DNA of 64,000 nucleotides from positions 602,804 through 666,803 of the forward strand of contig VTTJ01000001.1 in the NCBI GenBank assembly GCA_008364785.1. Reading direction: 5' to 3'. Both the position numbers and the translations under genes were made by a program. Below the pieces are notes generated by a model. It did no database searches. It was not told the DNA's origin and saw only the letters and a program-made list of their open reading frames with translations. This DNA comes from Bacillus sp. BGMRC 2118. GTDB lineage: Bacteria; Bacillota; Bacilli; Bacillales; SA4. Shown here one piece after another: positions 28,487-36,959 of this stretch (the stretch's first letter is position 1; every line of letters begins with the position of its first letter).

Positions 28487-29383
28487 GTGAATTTGCCTAA
28501 ACACGTAACAATTATTGAAGTAGGACCAAGGGATGGTTTGCAAAATGATAAAAGCATCGTTCCAACTAATGTGAAGATTGAATTCATCTCGGCACTACAA
28601 GCCTCAGGAATAAAGGAAATGGAAATTACGAGCTTCGTTTCTCCTAAGTGGATACCACAAATGGGAGATGCTAAGGAAATTGTCGCCAAAGTTCAAAATA
28701 CTTCACACAACATTGTACTGACACCTAATCGTAAAGGTGTAGATTTGGCACTTGAATCTAACTGCCAATCAGTAGCTGTATTCGTCGGTGTCAGTGATAC
28801 ATTTAATAAAAAAAATATCAATAAAACGACTGCTGAAAGTTTACTAGAATTACAGCCTATTATCACTGAATTAAAGGATCAAGGAATTTTTGTGCGAGCA
28901 TGTATATCTACATCCTTTTATTGTCCATATGAAGGGAAAATGAACATAGAAGATGTTTTAAAATTATGTTCATCTTTCGTAGATTTTGGTGTAGACGAGC
29001 TAAGTGTAGCCGATACAATTGGAATGGCAAATCCGAAAGAAAGCTATGAGCTATTCTCTACTTTAAAAGGGAGATTTCCAAACACCTTATTAACGGCTCA
29101 CTTCCATGACACAAGAGGTATGGCATTAGCGAATGTTCTCGCCACTCTACAAGCTGGTGTGTCTCGATTTGACACTTCTGCTGGTGGTCTTGGTGGGTGC
29201 CCATTTGCAAAGGGCGCAACTGGAAACGTCGCAACGGAAGATGTTGTATTTATGCTCCATCAGATGAATATTGAAACAGGCATTGATCTAGATGGTATAA
29301 AAAAAGCTGTTGATATGATTCGTCCACATATTTCAAGGCCGATTGAAAGTAAATATGATCGTTTAGCTTTGGCAAGTCAGTAA
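28487..29383 (+). CDS. mvaB: Hydroxymethylglutaryl-CoA lyase
   Basis: A 298-residue TIM-barrel lyase splitting HMG-CoA into acetoacetate and acetyl-CoA. Diagnostic parts are EVGPRDGLQND near the start, CISTSFYCPYEG, TAHFHDTRGMALAN (metal His pair) and the active-site Cys in GLGGCPFAKGATGN. AGGAGGTCAAC precedes the GTG at 28487. Its acetoacetate product is the substrate of the divergent scoAB-thiolase operon. Confidence 0.94.
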   Translation: MNLPKHVTIIEVGPRDGLQNDKSIVPTNVKIEFISALQASGIKEMEITSFVSPKWIPQMGDAKEIVAKVQNTSHNIVLTPNRKGVDLALESNCQSVAVFVGVSDTFNKKNINKTTAESLLELQPIITELKDQGIFVRACISTSFYCPYEGKMNIEDVLKLCSSFVDFGVDELSVADTIGMANPKESYELFSTLKGRFPNTLLTAHFHDTRGMALANVLATLQAGVSRFDTSAGGLGGCPFAKGATGNVATEDVVFMLHQMNIETGIDLDGIKKAVDMIRPHISRPIESKYDRLALASQ

Positions 29384-29408
29384 AGTCTGACTTGTTTTTT
29401 CTTTGTAT

Positions 29409-29520
29409 AGGCTGTTTTCGTATAGATTGTTGCGTTGCGTAAAAATCCCAAAAGTTGGATTCTTAAATTAGCAGCTAGTTACTACAATACAAATCCAACC
29501 TTGATTTGCTTCTAATTTAG
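29409..29520. repeat. MITE-like dispersed element, copy 2 (truncated)
   Basis: Begins AGGCTGTTTTCGTATAGATT and follows the family through GCGTAAAAATCCCAAAAG and AAATCCAACCTTGATTTGCT, then loses similarity near 29520. The right inverted end (AGAGCCT) is missing. With the 43-aa ORF at 29689 it makes up the gap between mvaB and the thioredoxin-like gene. Confidence 0.65.
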
Positions 29521-29688
29521 TCAATGTAACAATACCTATCCTGCATGGTCGAAAACTAAATGTCATGATTTCATTACTATGAACAATGGTTACGCCATAG
29601 CCTTGTAAAAGATATGCTTCTTACTTTACATATTTCCATTTCTGCCTGGAAAGCTTAATAACAGGATATGGGAAAGGATGGTGAGATC

Positions 29689-29820
29689 ATGTCAAAGTCT
29701 AAACAAAGAAGTCAAAAAGGTAAGACAAGTAACGAGGCCATTAATACAAAAAATGTGATGGCTGCAGAAGAAATGAAAAAAGCTATTCATCCAACTGGCA
29801 GACAGAATTCAGAGCAATAA
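29689..29820 (+). CDS. Small hypothetical protein (43 aa)
   Basis: ATG 29689, MSKSKQRSQKGKTSNEAINT, ending HPTGRQNSEQ. Preceded by a purine-rich GGATGGTGAG and followed by a strong terminator. Basic, hydrophilic, no membrane segment. Composition resembles small spore-associated peptides, but no named family was recognised. Confidence 0.55.
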   Translation: MSKSKQRSQKGKTSNEAINTKNVMAAEEMKKAIHPTGRQNSEQ

Positions 29821-29833
29821 TACATGTGTATAA

Positions 29834-29875
29834 AAAAAGCAGAAGCTACTTTTTGTTAGCATTCTGCTTTTTCTC
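29834..29875. terminator. Bidirectional terminator
   Basis: AAAAAGCAGAA / TTCTGCTTTTT with an inner GCTA/TAGC stem, between the 43-aa ORF and the converging thioredoxin-like gene. Confidence 0.8.
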
Positions 29876-30426
29876 TATAATCTTTCTTTCACACTTTCTA
29901 CAACTGTTCTCCAAATGCTTGGGTCAGATGTTGTTTTTTCTTTAAATTCTTTATAAAACTGTTGTTGTTTTTCCTGAAAATCGGATGCTTCAGGTGATGG
30001 TAACAGAGCTCTCCCATTGTCAACCATTTCCTGTACTTCTCTCGAGCGTGGTCCCCATACCATTTTCTCATTTCCATCTTGATCAATAAAAATGAAAATA
30101 GGTATTGCTCGAGATGTTGCATTCGTTAAGTATTGATCCATAAGTTCGAGGTTTTCATCTCTAATTAAATAGCTGAGTTCTACATCGCTAATTTCTGAAA
30201 TTCTTTGGAGTACAGGTACACACAGAGCTGCATCTCCGCACCAGTCAGCTGTCAGGACAATGCTCTTCCACGTATTAGGTAAATTATTTTGAAAAAATAA
30301 TACATCATCTTGTTGTAGCTCTAGCTGATTATATACATTTTCAAGCTCTTTCTTGTTTACGGTCATCTTATCAACATATTGTTTAAATGACGTGCCCTTT
30401 TCAAACCAATTCATTAATGTCATCAT
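29875..30426 (-). CDS. Thioredoxin-family protein
   Basis: A 183-residue cytosolic protein with a thioredoxin-like core: VLTADWCGDAALCVPVLQRI. The two cysteines are spaced by five residues (CGDAALC) rather than the usual CxxC, and a cis-Pro is present in RAIPIFIFID. This arrangement is seen in a Bacillus thioredoxin-like family of unknown function. Two adjacent ATGs could start it. Confidence 0.8.
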   Translation of the reverse strand: MMTLMNWFEKGTSFKQYVDKMTVNKKELENVYNQLELQQDDVLFFQNNLPNTWKSIVLTADWCGDAALCVPVLQRISEISDVELSYLIRDENLELMDQYLTNATSRAIPIFIFIDQDGNEKMVWGPRSREVQEMVDNGRALLPSPEASDFQEKQQQFYKEFKEKTTSDPSIWRTVVESVKERL

Positions 30427-30535
30427 TTCAGCTTCCTTTCAAAACAGTTTTACATATCAACGGATATTTTTGGGAGTAAGTAAGAACATGGTTTGCTTTT
30501 GCTCTTGTAGTTACCACCATGGATTTGAAAAATCC

Positions 30536-30733
30536 TTAATTTAAATATAGATATAGTCCAATTCCTATTACTAGTAATACAACTAAGCCTATATAAATCA
30601 AGGTAAGTCTTGTGATATTTCCTTTTGTAGACGTGCTATAGTTTTCATCATTCTTTCCTGCTAAAACAATCGTCCATATGATACCTGCTATAAGTATAAC
30701 AATTCCTAATGCAGACAGTAAGATAATTTCCAT
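30536..30733 (-). CDS. Small two-helix membrane protein
   Basis: A 65-residue protein from ATG 30733 (MEIILLSALGIVILIAGIIW) with membrane helices at about 3-23 and 46-63 and a polar loop NDENYSTSTKGN. GAGGTGAC precedes the ATG; the longer frame to 30787 has no ribosome site. Not recognised. Confidence 0.65.
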   Translation of the reverse strand: MEIILLSALGIVILIAGIIWTIVLAGKNDENYSTSTKGNITRLTLIYIGLVVLLVIGIGLYLYLN

Positions 30734-30901
30734 GGTCGTCACCTCTTGTCTTTTTTCCTTTCTATTTATTGTAAAGCAATATAGCATAAAAAAGCATCAG
30801 ATTTGGTGACAATCCTGTAAATTTCCTTCACATACGTGAGTATTCAGGATAATTATGGTAAACTAACAATAATAATTTCACATTGAAGCGGAGGACTTTT
30901 T

Positions 30902-31822
30902 ATGCGTAAATTCATTACAACTATTGGTCTTCTATTTCTATATATCATCACAATGGGCTTATTCTTTACAAATCGAGTGATGTATATAAAAAAGAAGACA
31001 GATGAGACAATTCTTAACAGAGAACTGAACGAAAAGCGATTTATATTATCTGAATATGATTCTTTAGAGAAACATGATATTACCATTCCTTCAACCTTCG
31101 GCTATGACATAAAAGGCACCTTTATTCCTAGTGACATTGAGACGAACAAATATATGATCATCTGTCACGGTGTTACGATGAATCGCATTAATTCGATTAA
31201 ATATATGTATCTATTTCATAACCGCGATTTCCATGTTGTAATGTATGACCATAGACGTCATGGAGAAAGTGGTGGTAAAACGACTAGTTATGGACATTAT
31301 GAAAAATATGATTTACAGGCTGTTGTAAATTGGACGAAGGAGACGTTTGGTGAAGATATCCTACTCGGTATACACGGTGAATCAATGGGTGCCGTTACAA
31401 CATTGCTATATGCAGGTATGTTAGAAGACGGTGCTGACTTTTATATTGCCGACTGTGCATTCTCAGATTTTGAGGAGCAATTAGCTTACCTGTTGCGAAG
31501 AGATTTTAAACTCCCTAAACATATCGTGCTGCCGATCGGTAAGACCTTTTTAAAAATGAGGGACAAATACGATATTAAGGACGTATCACCTATCTCTTAT
31601 ATACAAACCGTCCAAAGTCCCATATTATTCGTTCACAGTAAAGATGATAGCTACATCCTTCCTAGTATGTCTAGAAAACTATATGATAAAAAGGTAGGTC
31701 CAAAGAAGTTGGTGATTACACCAAAAGGTCCGCATGCTTATTCCCTTGGGGATAATCCTGAGCTATATGAAAAAGTACTGGATGACTTTTTGAGAGATTT
31801 TATTTATGCAAAAAAGAGCTGA
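30902..31822 (+). CDS. yqkD: Alpha/beta hydrolase YqkD
   Basis: A 306-residue alpha/beta-hydrolase with an N-terminal membrane anchor (residues 4-23). The nucleophile elbow is GIHGESMGA (Ser near 162), the oxyanion region ICHGVTMNR and YDHRRHGES, the acid Asp in VHSKDDSYI and the His in KGPHAYS. AAGCGGAGG precedes the ATG. YqkD is in this neighbourhood in B. subtilis. Substrate unknown. Confidence 0.88.
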   Translation: MRKFITTIGLLFLYIITMGLFFTNRVMYIKKKTDETILNRELNEKRFILSEYDSLEKHDITIPSTFGYDIKGTFIPSDIETNKYMIICHGVTMNRINSIKYMYLFHNRDFHVVMYDHRRHGESGGKTTSYGHYEKYDLQAVVNWTKETFGEDILLGIHGESMGAVTTLLYAGMLEDGADFYIADCAFSDFEEQLAYLLRRDFKLPKHIVLPIGKTFLKMRDKYDIKDVSPISYIQTVQSPILFVHSKDDSYILPSMSRKLYDKKVGPKKLVITPKGPHAYSLGDNPELYEKVLDDFLRDFIYAKKS

Positions 31823-31844
31823 TTTCATAGAAGTCAGTTTTTTT
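31819..31844 (+). terminator. Terminator after yqkD
   Basis: CTGATTTC-ata-GAAGTCAG (one G-T pair) followed by TTTTTTT. Confidence 0.7.
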
Positions 31845-31920
31845 ATTTGAGAATTCATCCCATTACCATCTTCATTACAAGCACTCGTTTCATCCCTCCT
31901 AAAACTCAACTAAATAATGT

Positions 31921-31937
31921 AACAGAACCTTTCTGTT
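31921..31937. promoter_or_regulatory. Possible operator upstream of the HpaB-like gene
   Basis: AACAGAA-cct-TTCTGTT, a perfect 7-3-7 palindrome 42 bases before the ATG at 31979. Confidence 0.3.
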
Positions 31938-31978
31938 TGCATACGTTATAAGCATGAAAAAAATGGGGTGATACTCAT

Positions 31979-33418
31979 ATGCCTGCTATATCTGGACGTG
32001 AATATATAGACAGAATAGACAGTTTAGATTCAAACGTTTGGGTTGATGGAGAAAAAGTGATTGGTAAAATATCAAATCATTATGCATTTAAAGGGGTTAT
32101 GAAAAGTCAAGCACAACTATATGACTTACAACTACATCCAAATCTCAAAAATAAGATGACCTTCTCCTCACCGTTGTCTGGTAATGCTGTTGGTGCTTCC
32201 TATTTAATACCGAAATCAAAAGATGATTTAGTGTTTCGCCGATTGATGATTGAAGAATGGGCAAAGAGTTCAGCCGGGGTCATGGGACGTTCACCTGACT
32301 ATATGAACACTGCCCTCATGTCATTTGCTGCTTCAAAAGAATTATTTGGGGCTCGCAATTCGAAATGGGAGCAAAATGTATGGAACTTTTATGAAATGGC
32401 ACGAGAGCAGGATTTATCCTTTACTCATACCTTTGTCAATCCTCAAATTAACCGTTCTGCTTTTTACTTTCCTGAATTAGAAGACGAAATTATTGCTGCT
32501 CAAATTGTCGATCAGCACGAAGAAGGAATTGTCATTAAAGGTGCAAGATTACTCGCTACTCAAGGTGGAATTACAGATGAAATCATCGTTTTCCCATCAG
32601 GTGGAGGACTTCAAAGCAATTCAATGGCTTATGCATTCTCTATTCCAAGCGATACGAAAGGACTAAAATTCATTTGCCGTGAACCCTATTCTTATCGTAG
32701 CTCCAGTTTTGATCATCCTCTTTCATCGAGATTTGATGAAGTGGATGCAATCGTTGTATTTGACAATGTTTTAGTGCCTTGGAATCGAATCTTCTTCCAT
32801 GATGATATCCCTTTAGTGGGGCAATTTTTCTCAGAGAGCAGCTTTTTTCCCTTAGTTCTTCACCAAGTTACAACAAGGAGACTTGTAAAGCTTCAATTTC
32901 TACTCGGTATTGCTGAATTACTCGTTCAATCTATCCAAATTCAAGATTACGAACACGTTAAAAGTAAGATGAGTGAAATCATTATTCATTTAGAAACGAT
33001 AAAGGCTTTATTATTTTCTTCCGAACACCATGGAAAAATTGATAAGTTTGGAACATTTCTTCCTGACATTACACCATTATACGCAGGTGCAACAACATTC
33101 TCTGCACTTTATCCAAGAATTACTGAAATCCTGCAACAACTAGGAGCCAGTGGTTTAGCCTCGTTACCTACAGAAGGAGATTTTACATCTGATATCCGCC
33201 CTGATTTAGATCTTTATCTGCAGTCAGCAACAGTTCCTGCGGAAGAACGAGTGAAGTTGTTTCGTTTAGCCTGGGATTATTGCATGAGTGCATTTGGTTC
33301 AAGGCAAACCTTATATGAGCGTTTTTTCTTTGGTGACCCGATTAAGTTACAAAGTAATTTATATAAAGGCTACGATCTCACTTCCTGTAAAAAACAGGTT
33401 CAAGACTTTCTAGGATAG
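31979..33418 (+). CDS. HpaB-family flavin-dependent monooxygenase
   Basis: A 479-residue protein of the 4-hydroxyphenylacetate 3-monooxygenase large-component family, with an acyl-CoA-dehydrogenase-like fold using reduced FAD from a separate reductase. Recognisable parts: FTHTFVNPQINRS (flavin-binding), GARLLATQGGITDEIIV, DEVDAIVVFDNVLVPWNRIF and LGASGLASLPTEGDF. No HpaC reductase gene is in the window, so it needs a partner elsewhere. B. subtilis YoaI is a likely relative. The phenolic substrate is not certain. Confidence 0.85.
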   Translation: MPAISGREYIDRIDSLDSNVWVDGEKVIGKISNHYAFKGVMKSQAQLYDLQLHPNLKNKMTFSSPLSGNAVGASYLIPKSKDDLVFRRLMIEEWAKSSAGVMGRSPDYMNTALMSFAASKELFGARNSKWEQNVWNFYEMAREQDLSFTHTFVNPQINRSAFYFPELEDEIIAAQIVDQHEEGIVIKGARLLATQGGITDEIIVFPSGGGLQSNSMAYAFSIPSDTKGLKFICREPYSYRSSSFDHPLSSRFDEVDAIVVFDNVLVPWNRIFFHDDIPLVGQFFSESSFFPLVLHQVTTRRLVKLQFLLGIAELLVQSIQIQDYEHVKSKMSEIIIHLETIKALLFSSEHHGKIDKFGTFLPDITPLYAGATTFSALYPRITEILQQLGASGLASLPTEGDFTSDIRPDLDLYLQSATVPAEERVKLFRLAWDYCMSAFGSRQTLYERFFFGDPIKLQSNLYKGYDLTSCKKQVQDFLG

Positions 33419-33562
33419 AAATGAATTTTATAGGGCTGACGTCCATTTCGTTAATTTCTGTGTATTTGTCCATACACTTTTCTATTCTCCACATACCTTA
33501 TAGTAGGTAATATAAATTGTTAACTTATATTATCTAATTTCAGAAATAAGGAGCGTGTTAAA

Positions 33563-33682
33563 ATGGGTTACGGATATGGATACGGTGGTTACGGCTACGG
33601 TGGTGGCTACGGCAATAACTTTGCTTTAATCGTAGTATTGTTCATTCTTCTTATTATTGTTGGCGCTACTTTTTATAACTAA
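33563..33682 (+). CDS. YjcZ-family sporulation peptide (39 aa)
   Basis: A 39-residue peptide: a Gly/Tyr-rich head ([19 protein letters not shown]) followed by one hydrophobic helix ([15 protein letters not shown]). This is the YjcZ sporulation-peptide layout. AAGGAG lies 8 bases before ATG 33563 and a strong terminator follows. Confidence 0.85.
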   Translation: MGYGYGYGGYGYGGGYGNNFALIVVLFILLIIVGATFYN

Positions 33683-33725
33683 TTTGAGTCGGTAGTAACC
33701 GTCATGATGTTTGCCTCCTTTATTA

Positions 33726-33761
33726 GACCAGCTTCCCGCCTTGAAGCTGGTCCGTTTTTTT
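33726..33761 (+). terminator. Terminator after the YjcZ-type gene
   Basis: GACCAGCTT...AAGCTGGTC with a 9-base loop, then CGTTTTTTT. Confidence 0.9.
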
Positions 33762-33830
33762 GACTCATAACGAATATTTTTTTCATTTTATCCAAATAGT
33801 GTACATATATGGAAATAAGGAGGGGATTGA

Positions 33831-34034
33831 ATGTCAAAGGTACAAATAAAAGTAATGAATAATGGACCCTATCGAATTACCGGTGATGTTGAGCTAGTAG
33901 ATGCAGATGGGAATGTTTTCGAAACAAAACAAGTATTCTCTTTATGTCGCTGTGGAAAATCTTCAAGACTACCATACTGTGATGGTACACATAAAGGGAA
34001 ATTTGATTCTGTTGTGAAGGGTAAAACTGAATAA
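33831..34034 (+). CDS. CDGSH iron-sulfur protein
   Basis: A 67-residue protein with the complete CDGSH signature: CRCGKSSRLPYCDGTHKG holds three Cys and one His that bind a redox-active 2Fe-2S cluster. GGAGGGG precedes the ATG. Role in Bacillus unknown. Confidence 0.9.
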   Translation: MSKVQIKVMNNGPYRITGDVELVDADGNVFETKQVFSLCRCGKSSRLPYCDGTHKGKFDSVVKGKTE

Positions 34035-34126
34035 ATTTCAAATAACCTTGTAAATTACCGAGTCTTGAGCATAATAATTCGGCCATCGTTTTGTATGCGT
34101 TAAGGAAGCTTTCTTATATCCTTTAA

Positions 34127-34162
34127 AAACAGCGTATGATTAAATTCCTTCGCTGTTTTTTT
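34127..34162 (+). terminator. Terminator
   Basis: AAACAGCG and CGCTGTTT with a 16-base loop, followed by TTTT. It lies 93 bases past the CDGSH gene and ends at the converging pseudogene. Confidence 0.65.
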
Positions 34163-34724
34163 ATTGTGATACATTGATAACAAATGAGCCTATTATGTCC
34201 TCTCCCTCTTTTAAGGTGACTTTCCATTCTCCTTCTGTATTAAACATCATAGGAAATTGATATAGGGCATTCGCTTCTTGTTTATTTACGATTTTTCTAG
34301 AAATAAAGTCTTCCAATTTTTCAATTTTCGAATTGGATAATAAAATTCCATTCTCTCCTTCAAGATGTACAGTAAGATTACTTGCCTCTACCTCTTCCCA
34401 TAGTACGACCTTAATCGATAGCTTTTCAGACACCTTATACACCTCTGTTGCTTCTTGAACATATGCAGCCTTATGTTAGTCACCTTCTACAAAATAGGTA
34501 TGATCCTCGATTGCCAGCTTCATGAATGGTGGTTGATACGTTATGTAGCTATACACTCCAAAGCTTAAGAGAACTATTCCTGCAACAACAAGTCCACCTA
34601 CTAATCTCCGATAACCCTTTGCCGAAAAACTCGACATAAAATCAACATAAGGATAGTACCGATCAATGAGAAATAATAAAAATGCTGCCAGTAATACTGC
34701 TGTTCCAGTAAATAAATGAGCCAT
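34161..34724 (-). pseudogene. Membrane protein with YtkA/FixH-like C-terminus, split by an in-frame stop
   Basis: The first part (34476-34724, 82 codons) starts MAHLFTGTAVLLAAFLLFLI and has two membrane helices, ending VEGD at a TAA. The next 104 codons in the same frame are open and protein-like (HKAAYVQEATEVYKV, later GEWKVTLKEGEDIIGSF), but have no start with a ribosome site. The natural reading is one gene of about 187 codons interrupted by TAA at 34476-34478. The C-terminal part looks like the beta-sandwich of YtkA/FixH-type proteins, a weak assignment. A sequencing error or stop readthrough is also possible. Confidence 0.6.
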
Positions 34725-34885
34725 AATACACCTCCCCCTTTCCTACATACATACGTCCTGCAACCAAATAAGGTTTCTACTTCCTAAAATCACTTAATAC
34801 ATTTATCATTTGTTCCTTTTGACCATATTCGTCTTTAGAATTTGTGAATATAAATGATTTTTATTCTTTACCACGTAAACACAAC

Positions 34886-34915
34886 AAAGCCATAGAACAT
34901 GTCTATGGCTTTTTC
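34886..34915. terminator. Terminator
   Basis: AAAGCCATAG-aacatgt-CTATGGCTTT with T-rich flanks on both strands, just after the 50-aa ORF on the minus strand. Confidence 0.75.
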
Positions 34916-34924
34916 ATCTATATA

Positions 34925-35077
34925 TTAAAGTAGGTACTCATTCTCATGTAGTTGATGCGTGGCTTCTTCCTTTAATTTGTTATGCTTTTTAGCATAATCA
35001 GTGCTTGATTCTGCTACACCTATAAAAATGGCAATTGCAACAAATCCTATTAATAATTTTCCGATTCTTTTTCTCAT
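34925..35077 (-). CDS. Small exported or membrane peptide (50 aa)
   Basis: From ATG 35077: MRKRIGKLLIGFVAIAIFIG followed by a charged tail. The N-terminus is basic then hydrophobic, so a signal anchor or signal peptide. GGAGGT lies 6 bases upstream and a terminator follows. Not recognised. Confidence 0.6.
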   Translation of the reverse strand: MRKRIGKLLIGFVAIAIFIGVAESSTDYAKKHNKLKEEATHQLHENEYLL

Positions 35078-35172
35078 TCATCCACCTCCTATATAAAGAT
35101 GATAATCTATCATTCTACTATTTTTCAAATCATATCCATTCAATTCATATAATTCCACCTTTTGAACTAAAA

Positions 35173-35196
35173 AAAGATGTCCGATTAGACATCTTT
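35173..35196 (-). terminator. Terminator of the spoIIP transcript
   Basis: On the minus strand AAAGATGTC-taatcg-GACATCTTT followed by TTTT. Confidence 0.85.
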
Positions 35197-35355
35197 CGTG
35201 CTAGATATAACTTCACTAATCATTGCCTTACAGCAAAATATAATTCCAGTAATAAAGCAGGCAACGACGATGGTAAAGCTGAATAAATAATACGTAATTG
35301 TTGTGGAAAGAAACGTCCACCCTAACCATACATGCGTCTCTTTAATTCTCCACAT
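35185..35355 (-). CDS. Small membrane protein overlapping spoIIP (56 aa)
   Basis: An open frame from ATG 35355, MWRIKETHVWLGWTFLSTTI, with a continuous hydrophobic stretch up to ICC-like residues near 40 and a polar end SSTKDV. It overlaps the end of spoIIP by 14 bases and ends in the terminator stem, which suggests translational coupling. The ribosome site is poor, so the call is tentative. Confidence 0.4.
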   Translation of the reverse strand: MWRIKETHVWLGWTFLSTTITYYLFSFTIVVACFITGIIFCCKAMISEVISSTKDV

Positions 35356-36487
35356 TTACTTTTTCTGCCTTCCAATAGTGATCACTTATGACATCTGCTA
35401 ACACATTCACTGTATTTTTTAACTCTGCCATATCATTGTCCACGCCACCTATCTCAATTAATAATACGTTAGGAGAAAGGTCTTGATTATATACACCATT
35501 CACACCTGTTCCACCTTGTGGAACAAGCCCTCGACTTAACCCTGGATACTTTTCTTCTACAAGGTTATGCAGTTGCAGAGCCAATGCAGCATTCTTTTCA
35601 AAATTTTTATTTTCTTCTCCTATGACGAAGGCTACTTTAGCATAGCGTTGATTATTGATCGTGACTGTCGTATCTGACTTTCTTAAAGAATCTCGATGTA
35701 AATCAAGAAAATACGTCGGTTTTTTCTCACTATTCATTGCTTTTGTTACAATTTCTCTTGATACCCGATACGCACTGGGGTGCTTTAGGTTGCGGTTTGC
35801 TAATTCTTGTCCCATGTTCGTCTGATCGACAATGGTTTGTATCCCCTTTTCTTGTAGCCTCTTTCCTAATAGTTCCCCAATTAGTGTGATGTTTGTCTTG
35901 GCATCACTTGCTTTATTGGCATCCTCGACGTCTTTCATTCCAAGTAACGGGAAGTATGACTCATAGCTGTGCGTATGGTAGATAAAGAATGTGTCTTCCG
36001 AGCGCTCACTAGCCGGCAGTTGTGTACTGTCCTTATCCGCCAGAAGCTCCTTTAGCTGCTCCTCTGCCATCTCTCTTTCTTGCAATAAAACCTCCATCGG
36101 TGGTGCTGACTCAATTGGGATGTTTGTAAAATTTGTCCCTTCACCTGCAACTAATATCCTTGCATGATAGCTCTGCATTCCTGGAATTTCTGCCCCTAGC
36201 AAACTCCTTATATCATCAAATTTAATATTTGATACAAATTCGGCCCCTACTTTAATTGCGGACACTTCTTCCTTTACCGGAATGACTGAGGAAAAGTGTT
36301 GATTCTCACTGCTTATCACTTCCAATAATTGCGTTGAGGATAAAACTGGGACATGATTTCCAACTTTACTAACAGTAAAGAATGAGTTGTTAATGATAAA
36401 AACAGGAGCAACCAGCAGAAATAAGAGAGGAATAATAAATAACCATACATATCTACTTACAGCTTGTTTCTTTGGTTGAATAAACAT
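35342..36487 (-). CDS. spoIIP: Stage II sporulation protein P
   Basis: Peptidoglycan amidase/endopeptidase acting with SpoIID and SpoIIM at the engulfing membrane; 381 residues from ATG 36487, with GGAGG 6 bases upstream. It has an N-terminal membrane anchor (near 15-35). The catalytic domain contains FFIYHTHSYESYFP, YFLDLHRDSLRKSD and GVYNQDLSPNVLLIEIGGVDN, with the zinc His/Glu residues of the family. It is not beside gpr, where spoIIP lies in B. subtilis, so it could be a second copy. Confidence 0.92.
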   Translation of the reverse strand: MFIQPKKQAVSRYVWLFIIPLLFLLVAPVFIINNSFFTVSKVGNHVPVLSSTQLLEVISSENQHFSSVIPVKEEVSAIKVGAEFVSNIKFDDIRSLLGAEIPGMQSYHARILVAGEGTNFTNIPIESAPPMEVLLQEREMAEEQLKELLADKDSTQLPASERSEDTFFIYHTHSYESYFPLLGMKDVEDANKASDAKTNITLIGELLGKRLQEKGIQTIVDQTNMGQELANRNLKHPSAYRVSREIVTKAMNSEKKPTYFLDLHRDSLRKSDTTVTINNQRYAKVAFVIGEENKNFEKNAALALQLHNLVEEKYPGLSRGLVPQGGTGVNGVYNQDLSPNVLLIEIGGVDNDMAELKNTVNVLADVISDHYWKAEKVNVEN

Positions 36488-36637
36488 AACAACCTCCAAC
36501 TAAAAAATTGCCTGTCTATTACAATATATAAGGACTTACTATGACTAGAACAAAGATTTACTTTTTTTCATTTCTTCTTGTATTCTCCCGTTCATTCCTT
36601 CTATACTAACTATATACTACTAAAGGAGTTGATACAT

Positions 36638-36874
36638 ATGATCGTGAAGGTTACAAAGCCTGTGTTTGCTGATTCAGCAAGCCAATTAGTGAATACAACG
36701 AATAATTACGATGGTACAATCTTACTTAAAAAAGAACACTGGGTTGTTGATGCGAAAAGTTTACTAGGTGTTTTGGCATTATCACTACAACCTGGTCAAG
36801 AAGTAGAGATTGAAGCAGAGGATAATTCAGAAGCAATTGATGCTATATTAGCTCTTGGTTTCTTCGAAAAATAA
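36638..36874 (+). CDS. HPr-like protein lacking the active His
   Basis: A 78-residue HPr-fold protein from ATG 36638 (AAAGGAG upstream). Aligned to HPr, the HARPA loop with phosphorylatable His15 is replaced by FADSA, so it cannot act as a normal PTS phosphocarrier. The regulatory Ser46 region is kept: AKSLLGVLALSL against HPr KSIMGVMSL. It may therefore be a target of HPr kinase only, like Crh. A large hairpin follows. Confidence 0.8.
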   Translation: MIVKVTKPVFADSASQLVNTTNNYDGTILLKKEHWVVDAKSLLGVLALSLQPGQEVEIEAEDNSEAIDAILALGFFEK

Positions 36875-36956
36875 AAAGCTAGGAATGGTACTGCACCCCG
36901 AAGGTTAGAGGTAAGATTCTACCTTTGCAGGGGGTTCTGCCACTCCTAGCTTTTTT
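36875..36956 (+). terminator. Large three-tier hairpin and terminator
   Basis: The outer stem AAAGCTAGGA / TCCTAGCTTT plus TGG/CCA ends in TTTTTT. Inside are CCCC/GGGG and an AGGTA-agattc-TACCT hairpin. It serves the HPr-like gene and abuts the end of the converging MBL gene. The size is unusual for a simple terminator. Confidence 0.7.
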
Positions 36957-36959
36957 AGT

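Noticed and set aside
28375..28689. 104-codon minus-strand ORF over the start of mvaB
   Set aside because: Antisense shadow of HMG-CoA lyase, a gene with full catalytic motifs.
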